A stretch of 64,000 nt of DNA from Lithospermum erythrorhizon. Its lineage: Eukaryota; Streptophyta; Magnoliopsida; Boraginales; Boraginaceae. The stretch covers positions 1 to 64,000 of the forward strand of contig JADFUC010000784.1 of assembly GCA_019722365.1 (NCBI GenBank). Reading direction: 5' to 3'. Positions 1 through 13,870 of the stretch are shown here, piece by piece. The stretch's first letter is position 1. The number at the start of each line of letters is the position of its first letter. Position numbers and translations under genes: made by a program. Below the pieces are notes generated by a model. It ran no database searches, was not told where the DNA came from, and saw only the letters and a list, made by a program, of their open reading frames with translations.

Positions 1-1821
<1,821 letters not shown>

Positions 1822-2559
1822 ACCTGACCAAGTCAAACTATGGTCAACTGGGTCGTCAGCACAAGACATCGGGTCGTGGATGTGGTCAATAAACTGAAAG
1901 CGACTACCAACTCGGTCAAACCGAAGTCAAACCTAAGTCCACTAAAGTTGTACGGGCATCACTCAGGCACCATGTCACTGGCCGGGCGTGTTCGCCATCA
2001 CTAATGACGCGTAGATGACGCCATCACTAACTCATCTTTAAGGCCGATGTTCACTCACCTGTATTTATGTCTCCCTTTCCTTTTCGCTTTTGACGTAACG
2101 ATCGCTTTTATCGATTCCAAAATCTAAACTAATATAATTGTTTTTCTCAAAAATTTCTAAAGTTCTAAAAATTTTAAATAAATATTTCTAATTTAACTAT
2201 ATGAAAATAAAAATTAAAGTTCTAAATTAATCTAGATTAACGACTTTTTAATGTATTTTTGTATCGATTGAAATATTTTGCCGATATAACCTAATTGAAA
2301 AAATCGTAAAAAATAAAATCCAAAAAATATTTCTAATTTAACTACATAAAAATTTCAAATTGTTGATTAACAATTAATCATAGTTGATTGAATTAATTGG
2401 ATATTTCATGTATTGAATTAAACAGATATGAAATAATAATTTCCAACATATCAAATTCAGATCTTAACATAAACAATTTATAACTATAATTACATAATTA
2501 TAAACTCCAAAGTGTGCCAATTATCGGGTTTTTACGAATTGAAATCACTATTATGTAAA
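1822..2559. other. AT-rich stretch, no recognisable gene
   Basis: No coding or structured signal is supported here. The left third (1822-2100) has moderate GC and resembles retrotransposon-flanking sequence. From 2110 onward it is AT-rich low-complexity DNA with many short runs of A and T. Confidence 0.5.
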
Positions 2560-3450
2560 CCGATTACTAAGAACTCCAGACGAGATTATAAAAATAGTAA
2601 CTTAATAAGAGATTTCGTATACCTTCATACCATGTAGTAATAGCGGAATAATAATAGAGGGAGGCTCGAACAACCAAAGAGGCTGGCTCTAAATACTACC
2701 CACACCAACGACGATCAAACCCTTCCGCCGGTCTTACTAGAACAATTAAATATTGTCGAGGGAAGTAATGTAAGAGAAGACAAAAGTTTTCTTCTACCCT
2801 AGCGCGACTCAAGAGAGAGGGGGAGAGGGGGAGGGAGAGAAATGGCAGAGGAGAGAAAGAGATTTCGCCATTCATCTTTTCTCAAAAAGACGAATGAAAA
2901 GTAACGAAGAAATAAAAATCTCACCTTAACTCCTTTACATAGCACTGCCTCAAAATTGGGCATCTAAAGTGACGTGTAGAATTCTACCAATTCCCCTTAC
3001 TTATCCCTTGGCCGAATCTAGGGGTGAAGTTCCATACTGGAATTTTGCCCAAAAGTTTCATAGTTAAACTTAACCCGGTAAGCTTATAATCATAATATAG
3101 TTTGATCATGTTATCGCGCGTGACCTCTAGGCTCGATTGATAAGAGTAATATACTAATTTATGTTAACCGAACATCATATAATATATAGATTATGAAATG
3201 ATCTTGGGCAGTTCATCATACCCCTAATGTCAAAATGTCAATGCGAGTTAATCCTAATACTGCCAATTGTCTAACAATCGAATATATATTTGAACTTATA
3301 TTTTAAATTCTAAGTAAATCGGTTATACAATCTAATTGTTCAATTTGACATATTTATGAGATGTATTATCTCATATTTCTAGCAAAACCCAAATAATTAA
3401 ATTGTCTCTTAGTTAATCTAATCATGTTGGAACTTTAGCATACACTTCTG
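2560..3450 (+). mobile_element. LTR-like block (copia-type), member 1 of 3
   Basis: A GA-rich tract (about 2811-2865) is followed by CTCTAGGCTCGATTGA at 3125-3140 and then AT-rich sequence. Similar arrangements around TAGGCTCGAT or GGGCTCGAT occur at 21184-21201 and 52790-52803. The last of these lies in an LTR that starts next to a polypurine tract. By analogy this is probably a degenerate LTR of the same broad copia-like family. Boundaries are approximate. Confidence 0.3.
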
Positions 3451-3747
3451 CATCCTACAATATGTCACTATAAGACAAGATCATTTGGATACTTCTACAC
3501 ATACTAAAATTTGAAATAATTCCAAGTCTAAGCATAAAATCATGACCGATCCATCTTCTGCAAACTTAATTTATCGTATTACTTATGATCAAACGGGTTA
3601 AGCTATCGCAAAAATATCGATCAGTCTATTCATAAATACCTTCCAAAATTTTAAATTGTTGATGACATAGATTATGTCATCTTTCATGGTCAGTATATGT
3701 ATATAGATAGTCATTTCTAATAGATTACTTGACCTCGAAAAGTATCT

Positions 3748-6269
3748 CGTAATAACCCAAGGCGAAAAAAAAAAAAAATTTAAATTTTCTCTCTGCCGGC
3801 CGCGGACCCGGGATATTTTAAATAATCTCGATGATAATATTATTTCAGAATTTTTTTAGAAATGTAATTACAATTATAATTTAGTAGTTTTTGCCATGGA
3901 ATATTTTATCTTTTGGAATCGGGTTCGTGGGAGATTTAAGCAACATGTCGAGAAATTAATCGAAACCGAATGACTCGAAGCTTTTTAAATATCTAGTCAC
4001 GCTTATCTTCCACATCATCATTATCAAACACCTCATCATCATCTTTTATGCTTTGGCCGAAATATTCACCCCTCCCTAAAAAAAAATTTCATTTTCCATT
4101 TCTCTTCGATTGTCGCCAAACTCAAGATCGGTTGGTATTGTTCTCCTATCATTTCTTGAGTTAAGGTAAGAAATTTCAAGTCTTTCGGGAGATATTTTCG
4201 GGTTTTGACATAGCGACTTTTCCATAATTGAATTTTATGATAAATCTTAGTTGGTTATGCTCGTGACGATTTCGGTTACGAATTGCATCAGGATCGCTGA
4301 GGACGTTATGCTCCAGTTGACTTTCGTGTTTTAGGTTGACTTTTTATATGGATGTTGTTATGAGACTTAAAATGTGTAGGAGGTTATATTGGGACCTTAT
4401 TATAGTTATTTTGATGTTAAATTGGTGATTTAAAATTGATTAAAGCGGGCGTTAAAGTCAAAAGTGTAAATTCCAAGTCGAGTTATAATTGATATTTCGA
4501 GTATAGATTGTTAATTACAGGACTTGATGATTAAGTTAGAATAACTTTATAAGCTTCCATTTGTAAATGAAAGTGATAAGATGGAATTTAGCGGGGAATC
4601 GACAAGGCGTCCGACGGGATTATAATTCGATAGTTTATCCGCTATGTTAACGTTGTGAGATAGTTCCCAAGAGTCGTTATGTATCTTCTAGAAACGGTAT
4701 AGTAGTAGGTCTTGGATTATACTTTCTCGGTGTCAAGTTTTAGGCTTTGATCGTGAAAGCGGCGCTACTCTCGATTGTTTCACAAGGCCTTTGGCGGTAG
4801 CTAAGCAGAGGCGCAGTACTTTATCTCTACGTGGGTGTTACTTTATTTGATTTACTTTAAATCACATAACATATTATCGCTGCATTTATTTACGCGAGAA
4901 TGATGTACATGTCATCAGGTTAAGATTACGGAGAATGATATACATGTACTGTCAGATGATTACGTATGATTCATTCATGGTTTTCATGATATGATTATGT
5001 GATTATATTCCCCTGTGGCGCCAAGATTGCTCGAGGTAAGTAATACCAACTCCAACTTATATTTTTGATTTTTGTGGCCTTGTCGGCATTGTGTTTTGAC
5101 TTACGATTGTGGGATGTTTTTAGCCAGCAGGCTGCACATCAAGCTTGGGAGTAGAGTAGTTGCTCACATGCATGAAGCCTGAGGCTCTCGAGTATCGTGG
5201 GGGCACTTAAAGCTGGGATTACTGGGTGATTGTGATTCGACCTATGTCGACGAGACAGGATTAGGTGACTTTCCTGGTGATACGCGACGATATGTGCCTT
5301 ATACTTAGCGTATGCAGCCATTTTAGTGTGTATAAGAGCTTGTGCCTTATACTTATAGTGTATAAGCGCGCCATTTTATACTTAGCGTATAAGCGCGGTT
5401 TTATACTTTGTGTATAAAGAGCGGCAAAAGTTTTATACTTTCAGGTATAAGCGCCGCGTGTTTTATACTTTGTGTATAAGCGTTTTTGGCCTTTATAATG
5501 TAGACGGATCGTTAATACGCGCATTGTAGGTTGATATAACGTGCCATGCAGAGATGCAGGTTTGATGACTGTAGTTTGTAGCCTGCTGGAAATTTCTCAC
5601 GCCTTTCTGTAATCGTTGCTTATCAAACCTCTATGATATCTCTCGTATTATGTGATGAGAGATCTTTCTTTGGGATTACGATGTATGACTTTTTTATAGT
5701 CCTTGATATATGTATTTAATTCATATTTTACCATTATATTATTGATCGACTCTGTCTGCATTGTGTCTCACCCCTCGGTGTTAAGTTTTCCTCAACTGCT
5801 TCCTCGCGCTTACACCCCTCACGCATTTATCGTGCCGACAAGCGGCAAATACTGAAAGCCAAAGAGGCCGTTTGAGAGTTTTGTTCCGAGGCTAAAGTAG
5901 CACGGTAAGGCAGATCCTCACAACATTTTTGATAAAGTCACACAACTATTTGATTGTTCTATTTTCCTTTGAAAACTTTAGCCTTCGGCCGGCTGTCATT
6001 TTGTATTCGTGATACAAGCATTTGATCATCCGTGGTTGTAGCCTTGCCGCATTATTTTATTTTGGGATATGTCAGTATATATATGGGTTTGTCGCTTCGA
6101 TATTAGCCGATGGATTGCAAATTTTAAAAACTGCTTGATCGGGGAAACTTAATTTTTGATCACATTTTTGGATGAAAAGAATTGGCGCTTAAACCGAGTC
6201 ACCCATCGGTTTGGTGACTCGTGTTCGATTTAATGACTCACCTCGTGGCCGACTGGGCTGGTCGTTACA
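3748..6269 (+). mobile_element. Candidate solo LTR, about 2.5 kb
   Basis: The left edge reads CGTAATAACCC (3748-3758) and the right edge GGTCGTTACA (6260-6269). Allowing one or two changes these are inverted copies (TGTAAYRACC...GGTYRTTACA), as at the ends of many plant LTRs. No gag or pol motif lies between, and no initiator-tRNA primer-binding site follows 6269, so this fits a solo LTR better than a full element. The flanking 5-mers do not match, so a target-site duplication is not shown. The interior carries the palindrome cluster at 5297-5482. Confidence 0.4.
5297..5482. repeat. Cluster of imperfect palindromes TTATAC...GTATAA
   Basis: At least five short inverted repeats of the form TTATACTT-spacer-GTATAAGCGC follow one another (first complete one about 5348-5366, last about 5463-5480). 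Weaker copies lie at the left. The spacer differs between copies (TATA, AGC, TGT, TCAG) while the arms are kept. Such arrays can form cruciforms or RNA hairpins and may serve as clustered binding sites. They lie inside the candidate solo LTR. Confidence 0.8.
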
Positions 6270-6481
6270 CCCTCGAGAAGCTACTATTTCCAGAGTATCT
6301 CAGTTTTGTTGTACGAGATCCCAATAGAGTACTTTCTTTGAACATGGAATTTTTTTCTTGGAATTAGAACTATGGACGTGGATATCAAATGAATACAGTG
6401 GAATCCCTCGGAATCAACATTTGAACGAGAACATATAAGAGCAAAAGTTGGACCACCATCTCCCTATTATTCCAAACATAT

Positions 6482-6490
6482 ACATTTTAG
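6482..6490. repeat. Possible left target-site duplication of the MULE
   Basis: ACATTTTAG immediately precedes the left terminal inverted repeat. TCATTTTAA immediately follows the right one (10852-10860). Seven of nine bases match, and nine bases is the usual duplication length for Mutator-like elements. The match is AT-rich, so chance cannot be excluded. Confidence 0.4.
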
Positions 6491-6600
6491 GGCCAACGGC
6501 AAGAATAATCACTTATGTTTGCCAAATATTTCCGCTTGATCACCTATCTTCAAAATGTTCCAGTCGATCAACCATCTTTAAAAATGTCCCCTACTTGGTC
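6491..6600 (+). repeat. Left terminal inverted repeat of the MULE
   Basis: Reading inward, the order is AATCACTTATG, CAAATATTTCCG, CTTGATCACC, TCAAAATGTTCC, ATCTTTAAAAATG and ACTTGGTC. The reverse complement of 10734-10851 gives the same blocks in the same order with substitutions and a few indels. Confidence 0.7.
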
Positions 6601-7439
6601 ATGCTATTAAAAGTTCCGTTCAGCTCATGTTAAGTTGCTCACGTGATTAGCACGTGACTTTTGTGTAAGTGTAATTTAGTAATATTAGTTTAGTTAATTT
6701 GACTTATGTTGACCTAAACACAACTTCATCTCATTTCACAACACACTTTCACTCCCAAATCATTTTTATTCCCAACTTACAATCTACTCCGAAAATCAAA
6801 ATTAAAAATCTATTTCATTCAAACCACCAAAAACTAAAAGAAAAAGTATGCCTGGGACTTCAGAATCAATGGATTCGGCTCCCCCAAAGTGGAACTTGTT
6901 GGACGCTTATGGTGAGTGTTGGAAAAAGTGCTTATTTGTATCAGGCGCTGTAGCAGTCCCAAAAGCGTGATACATACCCCACTTAAGCATCTACGTGGTT
7001 TCGTGATTAAGTGATTTTGAACCCTAATTAAAAAATTAGACTTTTTCGCTACGGTGGTTTATACATTTCATGGTAATTGCTAATTAATTTTTTTTTATTA
7101 TGGATTTATTAGGTTTTTCAAAATTAGGTTTACGGTCATTTAAAAATTGAACTCAGGATTAATTAATTTTTGTTGTTTATTTTATTTCTTAACTCCATCG
7201 ACACGTTGTCTTTATTTTTTTATATCTTTTGGTGTGCAGGTGTATGATGAATATTTCTCAATCATAGTTCATGGGTCATAGAATTAATCGGTTTGGGAGC
7301 AGATAAACTCTCCACTGCGATTTAAAATAGAAAAAGAACTCGTGTTTAATGAAAGTGCTTATTCACCCCTCATGACGCTAGTTTCTAGTATACTATGAGG
7401 TAGTTTTAAGCTGTCTGTGATTAGACTACGCCGGTAGTA

Positions 7440-9640
7440 ACGAAACTTCGACATTTGACGCCGAAGATTTTGATATGGATATGAATAATATGAATTCTGA
7501 CGCCCAATCAGAGGTAAAACACTATATGACTACACTCTTGAGGGCAAGGGTTCGGGGTGGTTGGAAGCCACTACTAAGTGATGTCGATATGATCGAGTTT
7601 AGAAAATTAACGTAGAGTTCCTCATGCATGTCTATATCGATCGTAACCCCATCTTACCTCTCAAGCCAGATAGTATTAGTTATAGATTGCTAACTCTAGT
7701 TCTTAGGGTCAGAATCAGAGTTTTAGGGTCATGAACCTTTTAAGAATACATTGTCTATGAGAAGAGACACACATGTTATTGTCCCATTACTAGCTAATTT
7801 TGACTATAATGAAAATGCTTGGGAATACTATGAAACAAAAGTATGTATAAGTAAGTGAGAAAGCAATGATGAAAGGGATTGAGTTCTTAGGTGACCTTAC
7901 AAAAGAAGATAATATTAAGTATGAGAATGATGCTGCATTTTTTAGAGTATCTGACTGATTTGATGCATTAATTTTACAGTAGACAAAAGGCGTAAAACAT
8001 AGCAAATAAGCAATAAAAATGAAAGCTAAAAAATTATGAAAATGGCTAGGCGGTTTCAGATGGAGGCGGATAGTGAAAAGGTAGATGATGAAACATGCAC
8101 GATAATGTGTTATGAAGTCTACAAAGTTATGTAGAGGAGTAATAGTGGACGACAGCTGATAATGCGCAAGGAAATGACGCCAAATACGGTATAAGCAAGA
8201 TTGCCTAAAAGAGTGATGGTATAAAATCACCTGGTATCGCTCAATCTTGGCCTACCCATTATGCAGTTGATGAAAGCATACGAGAAGTTCATGCTATGTG
8301 GACTACACATAACCTCAGTTCTAAGATCCCAAGATTCAAGAGGCTTTATGTGAGCTCAAAGCCTTTAGTTAAGGGCTTTTATGCTAGACGTGCTGACGTA
8401 TTTATAGGCTTCGATGGATGTCATACCAAGGATTTATAAGCGTGAGATTTAACTACAATCGTTGATAGAAATAATGGCTTCTATCTATCGCGTTGTCGGT
8501 GAAAGAAAATTATGATACGGAGACGGTTCATCAAGGCTGATTGATGATTTGAAAATTAGGAATCAGCAGAAGTATATAATCATTTATGACAAGCAAAGGA
8601 AATTAATATAACTTTTGTACACAACTTATTGGTACAGGCTACTTAATTAGTGACAATGAATTGGCATTTATGTTTTAGGGTCTGGAACAAGTGATTCATG
8701 ACTTATTTCTTGGAGCTGCAAGAAGAAATTGTGCGCAACACATGTACATGAACCTCAAGAAGACACATGGAAGGGGGGACTATTTGAGAGATAGACTATG
8801 AGAGATTTCAAAGTCCACTAACAATGCATATTTAAGAGGGCAATGAAGAAGCTGAAGCATTTTAATGAAAATGCTCACAGTTGGATACTAGAGCATGCAT
8901 GTAACCCTTCTTAATGGTTTAGAGCATTCTTCAACTTAAATATCTTCAGTGACATATTATGTAATAATGAGAGTGAGTCATTCAATTCTTTTATTCTAGA
9001 AGTCAGACATAAGTCTTTGATCACTATCTTAGAGTTAATAAGGTCTAAAGTCATGGAAATAGTTAAGGATAGATAAACTGTCATGTATAAGAAATCAAGC
9101 CCATTATGTCTCAAGATAAAAAAGATATTAGAGGATAATGTCAAGGACTGTTACTGATACACTTTCAAAACGGAATGTTATAGATGGATTTGGAAGCTAT
9201 GGCACATAAGTGAGTAGTTACAATCGATATCAAGTGTGATGACATGTAGCGTCATGACAATTAAGTGGTATTCCTTGTTCACATGATATTCCATGTTTAT
9301 ACCATCTTAAGAAAAGCCTACCAGATTATGCCAATGTCGTTGTAAAGTTAAGTCTACTTATGGCAACATACTCTCACCTTCTATTCCTACGGGCGGCAAT
9401 CATCGGGGACACTACTATCGAATGTCAGACAACCCCTCTCTCCTCTTCCACATATTAAGTTGGTTGGAAGGCCAAAGAAACTTATTAAAAGGGACAAAAG
9501 TGAAGTTATAAAGAAACACAAGACTGAGGTCAATAAACGGTACTGAGTTCATCAGATGTATGTAGGAAGAGACCACAATATCAAAAAATGCCCAACAAAA
9601 ACAATCAGAGAGGAAATAAGCTAAGGTATGTTTCACCATG
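7440..9640 (+). pseudogene. MULE transposase (MURA-like), broken
   Basis: In the original element this enzyme cut and moved the transposon through its terminal repeats. Conserved pieces appear in family order across shifting frames. FIGFDGCHT at 8401-8427 contains the first catalytic Asp. IIYDKQ at about 8578-8596 carries the second Asp. RNCAQHMYMNLKK (about 8722-8760) and WFRAFF followed by NNESESFNSFILE (about 8915-9000) match the region around the third acidic residue. QLSGIPCSH at 9258-9284 is the end of the SWIM zinc finger. GRDHNIKKCP (about 9570-9597) recalls the C-terminal CCHC knuckle. Many stops and frameshifts interrupt it. The minus-strand open frames here are chance readings. The N-terminal part between 6840 and 7440 is not clearly recognisable. 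Confidence 0.75.
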
Positions 9641-10733
9641 GAAACATTTTTGGTTATTTTTCAATGTTTGTACTCCTAAACTAACTATGTACGATTTCAT
9701 TTTTCAGATTACTAAACAAGCAAAGAAAGTTGGCATTAAAAGTTAAGAAACCGCGCTGTTCTTCAAAGTACAGGGCAATGCTAAGAATGGTAAAAGCATA
9801 AGCGATGTTGTTGATCCTATTCAGGAGGCTCATAATGTTGCTCCAATTGAAGAAACTAAAGATTCATTTATTGAAAGAAAAGGGATGAGTCGCAAGTAGA
9901 GTCGGGCCGCAAAACCACAACGCAAGATGACGGTAATGTCGGTATATCGAGTTCACAGAAAGCAAATTTCAAAATGATAGTGATGCTCGGTGATATTGAA
10001 GGGTTGAAGACACTACTATCGGGATCCAAGTGCGTCTCTCAAAGTATACTGGGTAGGCAAAGCGCCATGCATTTAAGCTCAGTCTCAACAAGCTATAAGG
10101 GAGCACATATTAACATGTCTTAAAGCGCCACTATGTGTACTGCATGCATTAGTTATGAGTTTTTGGATACTGAAATTTTTAAACACAATCTATTATTAGT
10201 TTTTGATTTGATCTCAAGCTTGTTTGCGCTCGTCACTTATGGGAACTCACAGGAATTGACAAAGACGAACAAAAGATGACAAATAACATATATGGCATCG
10301 ATTAATGCTCTTACAATTTTTTGCAACGTTGACAATAGTATCAACACTTTTGACTATGAATGGAAACAAAAGTTTTAAGACATTAACATATGCAAGGCTT
10401 CTCATTTCATTTCATAGCAATAATAGATGCAACATAACAACTAATTGATACAATAACATTACACATTTATCAATTCATTTCATAACATTCACCATGATCT
10501 AACAACTAACAACAAAACATAAAAACATCAAAAGGTGCAACTTCAAGGACCCAAAGATATATTATTCAATCAACAGATTTTTCAACTTTTAATTTTGTCT
10601 CAAAGAAACCTAACATTATTTAATTGAAAACCCAGTTTATATTTAAATTTTTTTCAGAAACATATGAAACACCAAAATAATTTTTTAATGGTATCAATCA
10701 TGCTAATCAAGGAGCACAAACGTGTAGAAAAGA

Positions 10734-10851
10734 GACCAAGACGGGATTAGAACATTTTAAAGACGGGCGATCATTGAAATATTTTGGCATGGATGATCAA
10801 TCGAAAATATTTGGACATTATTGCCATAGTGATTCCTACGCGCCATTATCC
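10734..10851 (-). repeat. Right terminal inverted repeat of the MULE
   Basis: In reverse complement the order is GGATAATGG, AATCACTATGG, CCAAATATTTTCG, TTGATCATCC, GTCTTTAAAATG and CTTGGTC, parallel to the left repeat at 6491-6600. Confidence 0.7.
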
Positions 10852-10860
10852 TCATTTTAA
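10852..10860. repeat. Possible right target-site duplication of the MULE
   Basis: TCATTTTAA abuts the right inverted repeat and matches 7 of 9 bases of the 9-mer at 6482-6490. Confidence 0.4.
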
Positions 10861-13828
10861 CACAAAAAATAATCCATTACAAATCATATTTTAGATACGA
10901 GATAATTTCTTGTATCTATTATCGATGTGGAAAGTAAAGTACACCAATGTTCACAAGCATTCATGGACTTAGTAAAAACGCCAGTACTACAAGTTCAAAA
11001 CGAAAATCTCTACTATATATCAAGCATAAGAACGAGCGAGTAGTTCCATGTGGGAAATTACATGACACATTATAGCACAAAGATTTGCTCTTTTGAGAAC
11101 ACAAACGAGTACAAAAATACTATATTGTTTATACTCAAAATGGAATTTAGTGTTCAAGAGATAATGATAATCATAATTTATGGGGATAATGAAACGATGA
11201 AAACGACGGTGACAATGATGATGTATGAATAAGGATGAAGTTAATAAAGTGGAACGAAGAACTAAAAGAAACGAGAATTATTATACGGAGCTCAAGACGA
11301 TGTAAATTCTAATCTTCAAGGTAGGGGAACTCAAAATATAAACAAGAAAGCGAACGATAGGGAAGCGTTCTGGAAACCACGAGTTGAATTCAACAACGTG
11401 GAATCAAATTTCAAACGCTATCATGAACCAATTAGCAATCGAAGTATTACCACTATTGGCCATTCACCACTAACCTGATTCGAGGTTTCTGTTACTGCTG
11501 TGTATGTTCTATGCCTGAGTTTCAATTTGATACATCAAGATGGTCGGAATCTGATTATGAAATATCGAAACGGATAGATGAGCATATGCAGATGATGTTT
11601 GATCATCAAATAAAAGTCTCAATTGATGAATCATTCAATTAAAACCTTCTTAAATCGGAGCTCCCATTGCCATCAACCAAAAATTCCAAACTCACTCTCT
11701 ATTTTGAAGAATGGTGTTCTTTCCCAAGAGATTTCATTAATAGTTGGTCTATTTCGAATATTGATTGGTGATGATAACGAACAACCTTTAGACACATCAG
11801 GATTCCATGATGGATCACAACCTTTGAATGCTCGATCTTTATGATACTAGCACCGACTCAAGGAGCTCTTTCAGAGCAAGATCAAAATAGGATCAATCAA
11901 TGAAGTTGATGGCTTTTCAATTTGCAAGACACAGATAATAGTTAACATATTTGGGATCATGGCCAAAGCAGGAAAAGAATGGGTCAAAGTAGTGATATCC
12001 AAGTAGAGGAAATTCGAGAAAATATTAGAATTGGTAAGGTCGTGAAGAGAATTTTGATTGACTAATAGTGGGACTTTGGGAAAGTCCATATGAAACACAG
12101 TCATGAATAAGTACTCGCTATTTAAATCAATGACAATTTTAATTGTCGTTACCAATGCCTTCCCAGTAGGATTGAAACATTATGCTTAGTGAGATGCGTT
12201 TCCATCTAAAGGATGACAAAATTAACGTATTACTAGTATTATTAACTTACCAACCAAGACAAGTCTATGTGTCGGGACACTTATCAGACCGCACAATTAA
12301 TTGTAGATTCATTGAAATAGGTTTAATCTCACTAAAACCCATCTAAACATATGGAGTACATAATATTATATCAGATATATGTTAACCCTCATGTCTAAAA
12401 AAGTGGATGACTCCTTTATCGATCAGTTGTGACACCAACAGTTAAGAATAGTTGATAACTACCGTACACAAAAATAAAGCAAGCCAATAATGTAAATAAC
12501 ACACGATATGGTAATCCAGTTCGGTATTAATGTAACACCTAGGTCTGGGGGACAGCTTGCCCAGTAAAGGATTCCACTATATCTTTGAGGAAATTCCAAG
12601 CAGGGATTATAAGAATACACCATATTCTCCTTCACCCTATTCTACTCCAAATAAGCTTCTAAGTCAAGGCTCCACCTAACTTCTATCCTTCACGATAACA
12701 CTCTTCCAGTGTTCGACTTACAATGATTTTAAACAAAATAAATCTCTCAAGAATTGTTATAACAAAGTGTCATAAACAATCATACATTAGATAGAAGTTT
12801 AGAGAGTTCTTCTAACACAAACAGCCTACACTAAACGCTCGTTATCAGCTCACCAAAATACAAGAACACACTGTATGAATAATAATATATGAGGCGCACT
12901 TCATCACAAGAGGGCTACGGTATTCAATAAGTAAAGTGTTTGATATGGACTCAAAAACTTTTCTTTAATAATATGAGTCTCAACCGACTCCATCACTTAC
13001 CATATACTCAGATACTTGATCTCCAAGAAAAACTTTTTAATCAAAACAAGATCTTCAACGAATCACAAAAGTTTCCTTAATTGCAAAAACTTCTTTAAAC
13101 GAATATAACCACTTCGAAACATGATCTCTTCTTGATTCTCGATCAGAATCATCTTTATGTATTTAGACATATTCAAGTAAGTGAAACACATCGTAGCCTT
13201 TCAGTTTTAACACTTGGACGGATACTAGATATCGAGTATCCTTCCATTTGTTATAGACCAACTGTTATAACAATAACACTTGTTGTATAAAAACTTCATC
13301 TAACACATTACCTCAACAAGGTCCAACTTGACCATAGCTTTAGTGAAGTCCCTTTGATGATAAAACTTTCAAGGTCGTCTTTAAGCTTCGACGATGACCC
13401 TATTTAAACATAACGTTGACCATTCCATACACCATGACATGTTGATTAGGTTCATAATTCCTTTTGTTTGTGCTCAAGTATTTGAACAATTTAGCATATG
13501 GAAAAACATTCGTTTTTAACAACATTAAGTAAAGGTCAATTCATATTCACCTTGGACAAAATATCATAAATTTCAATAACAAACTTATCTAGCTTACTTT
13601 AAACAACATACATGGAAAAAAGGAAGATCGAATGTGTCAGAGAATACAATGATGATTTAATGCTCTAATTCTTGAAAAGATAGTCAATTTAAAGGGTGAA
13701 CTAGTCTTTTTTTTTTATTCAAAATCAAATTAAGAATAAAAATTAGTAAATCAACTTTGACGGGTAGAAATTACCCTTACTTTTTTCACTTAAGTCAATT
13801 CCCATTTTAGGCATAGTGATATTCATCA
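10861..13828. other. Unassigned AT-rich DNA, LTR-like in its middle
   Basis: No host gene is supported. Short open frames (11050-11232, 11623-11844) show no known motif and no splice context. The stretch from about 12500 to 13600 has moderate complexity, with text such as AATCCAGTTCGGT and CACCTAGGTCTGGG. This resembles LTR or internal retrotransposon sequence in plants, but no family motif fixes it. Confidence 0.4.
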
Positions 13829-13870
13829 GAGGCCTTCAATTAAGACACAGAGGCCTTCAATTAAGACACA
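13829..13870. repeat. Perfect 21-bp tandem duplication
   Basis: GAGGCCTTCAATTAAGACACA occurs twice in direct succession (13829-13849 and 13850-13870) with no difference, so the duplication is recent compared with the decayed surroundings or is an assembly effect. One letter over the writing limit is shown only to define the unit: its first 20 bases are identical in both copies. Confidence 0.9.

Larger units (their letters stand above)
6491..10851 (+). mobile_element. Decayed autonomous-type Mutator-like element (MULE)
   Basis: A 4.36-kb unit bounded by inverted repeats (6491-6600 and 10734-10851), with a MURA-type transposase relic on the plus strand between them. Both ends begin GG when read inward and share blocks such as AATCACT and TTTAAAA. 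The size and content fit an originally autonomous MULE. Many stops and frameshifts show that the transposase is dead. The termini might still be acted on by a related transposase, but this is inference. Confidence 0.75.

Noticed and set aside
7790..8230. 146-codon minus-strand open frame
   Set aside because: It lies antisense to the MULE transposase relic and is rich in hydrophobic residues because the sense strand is AT-rich; no domain seen.
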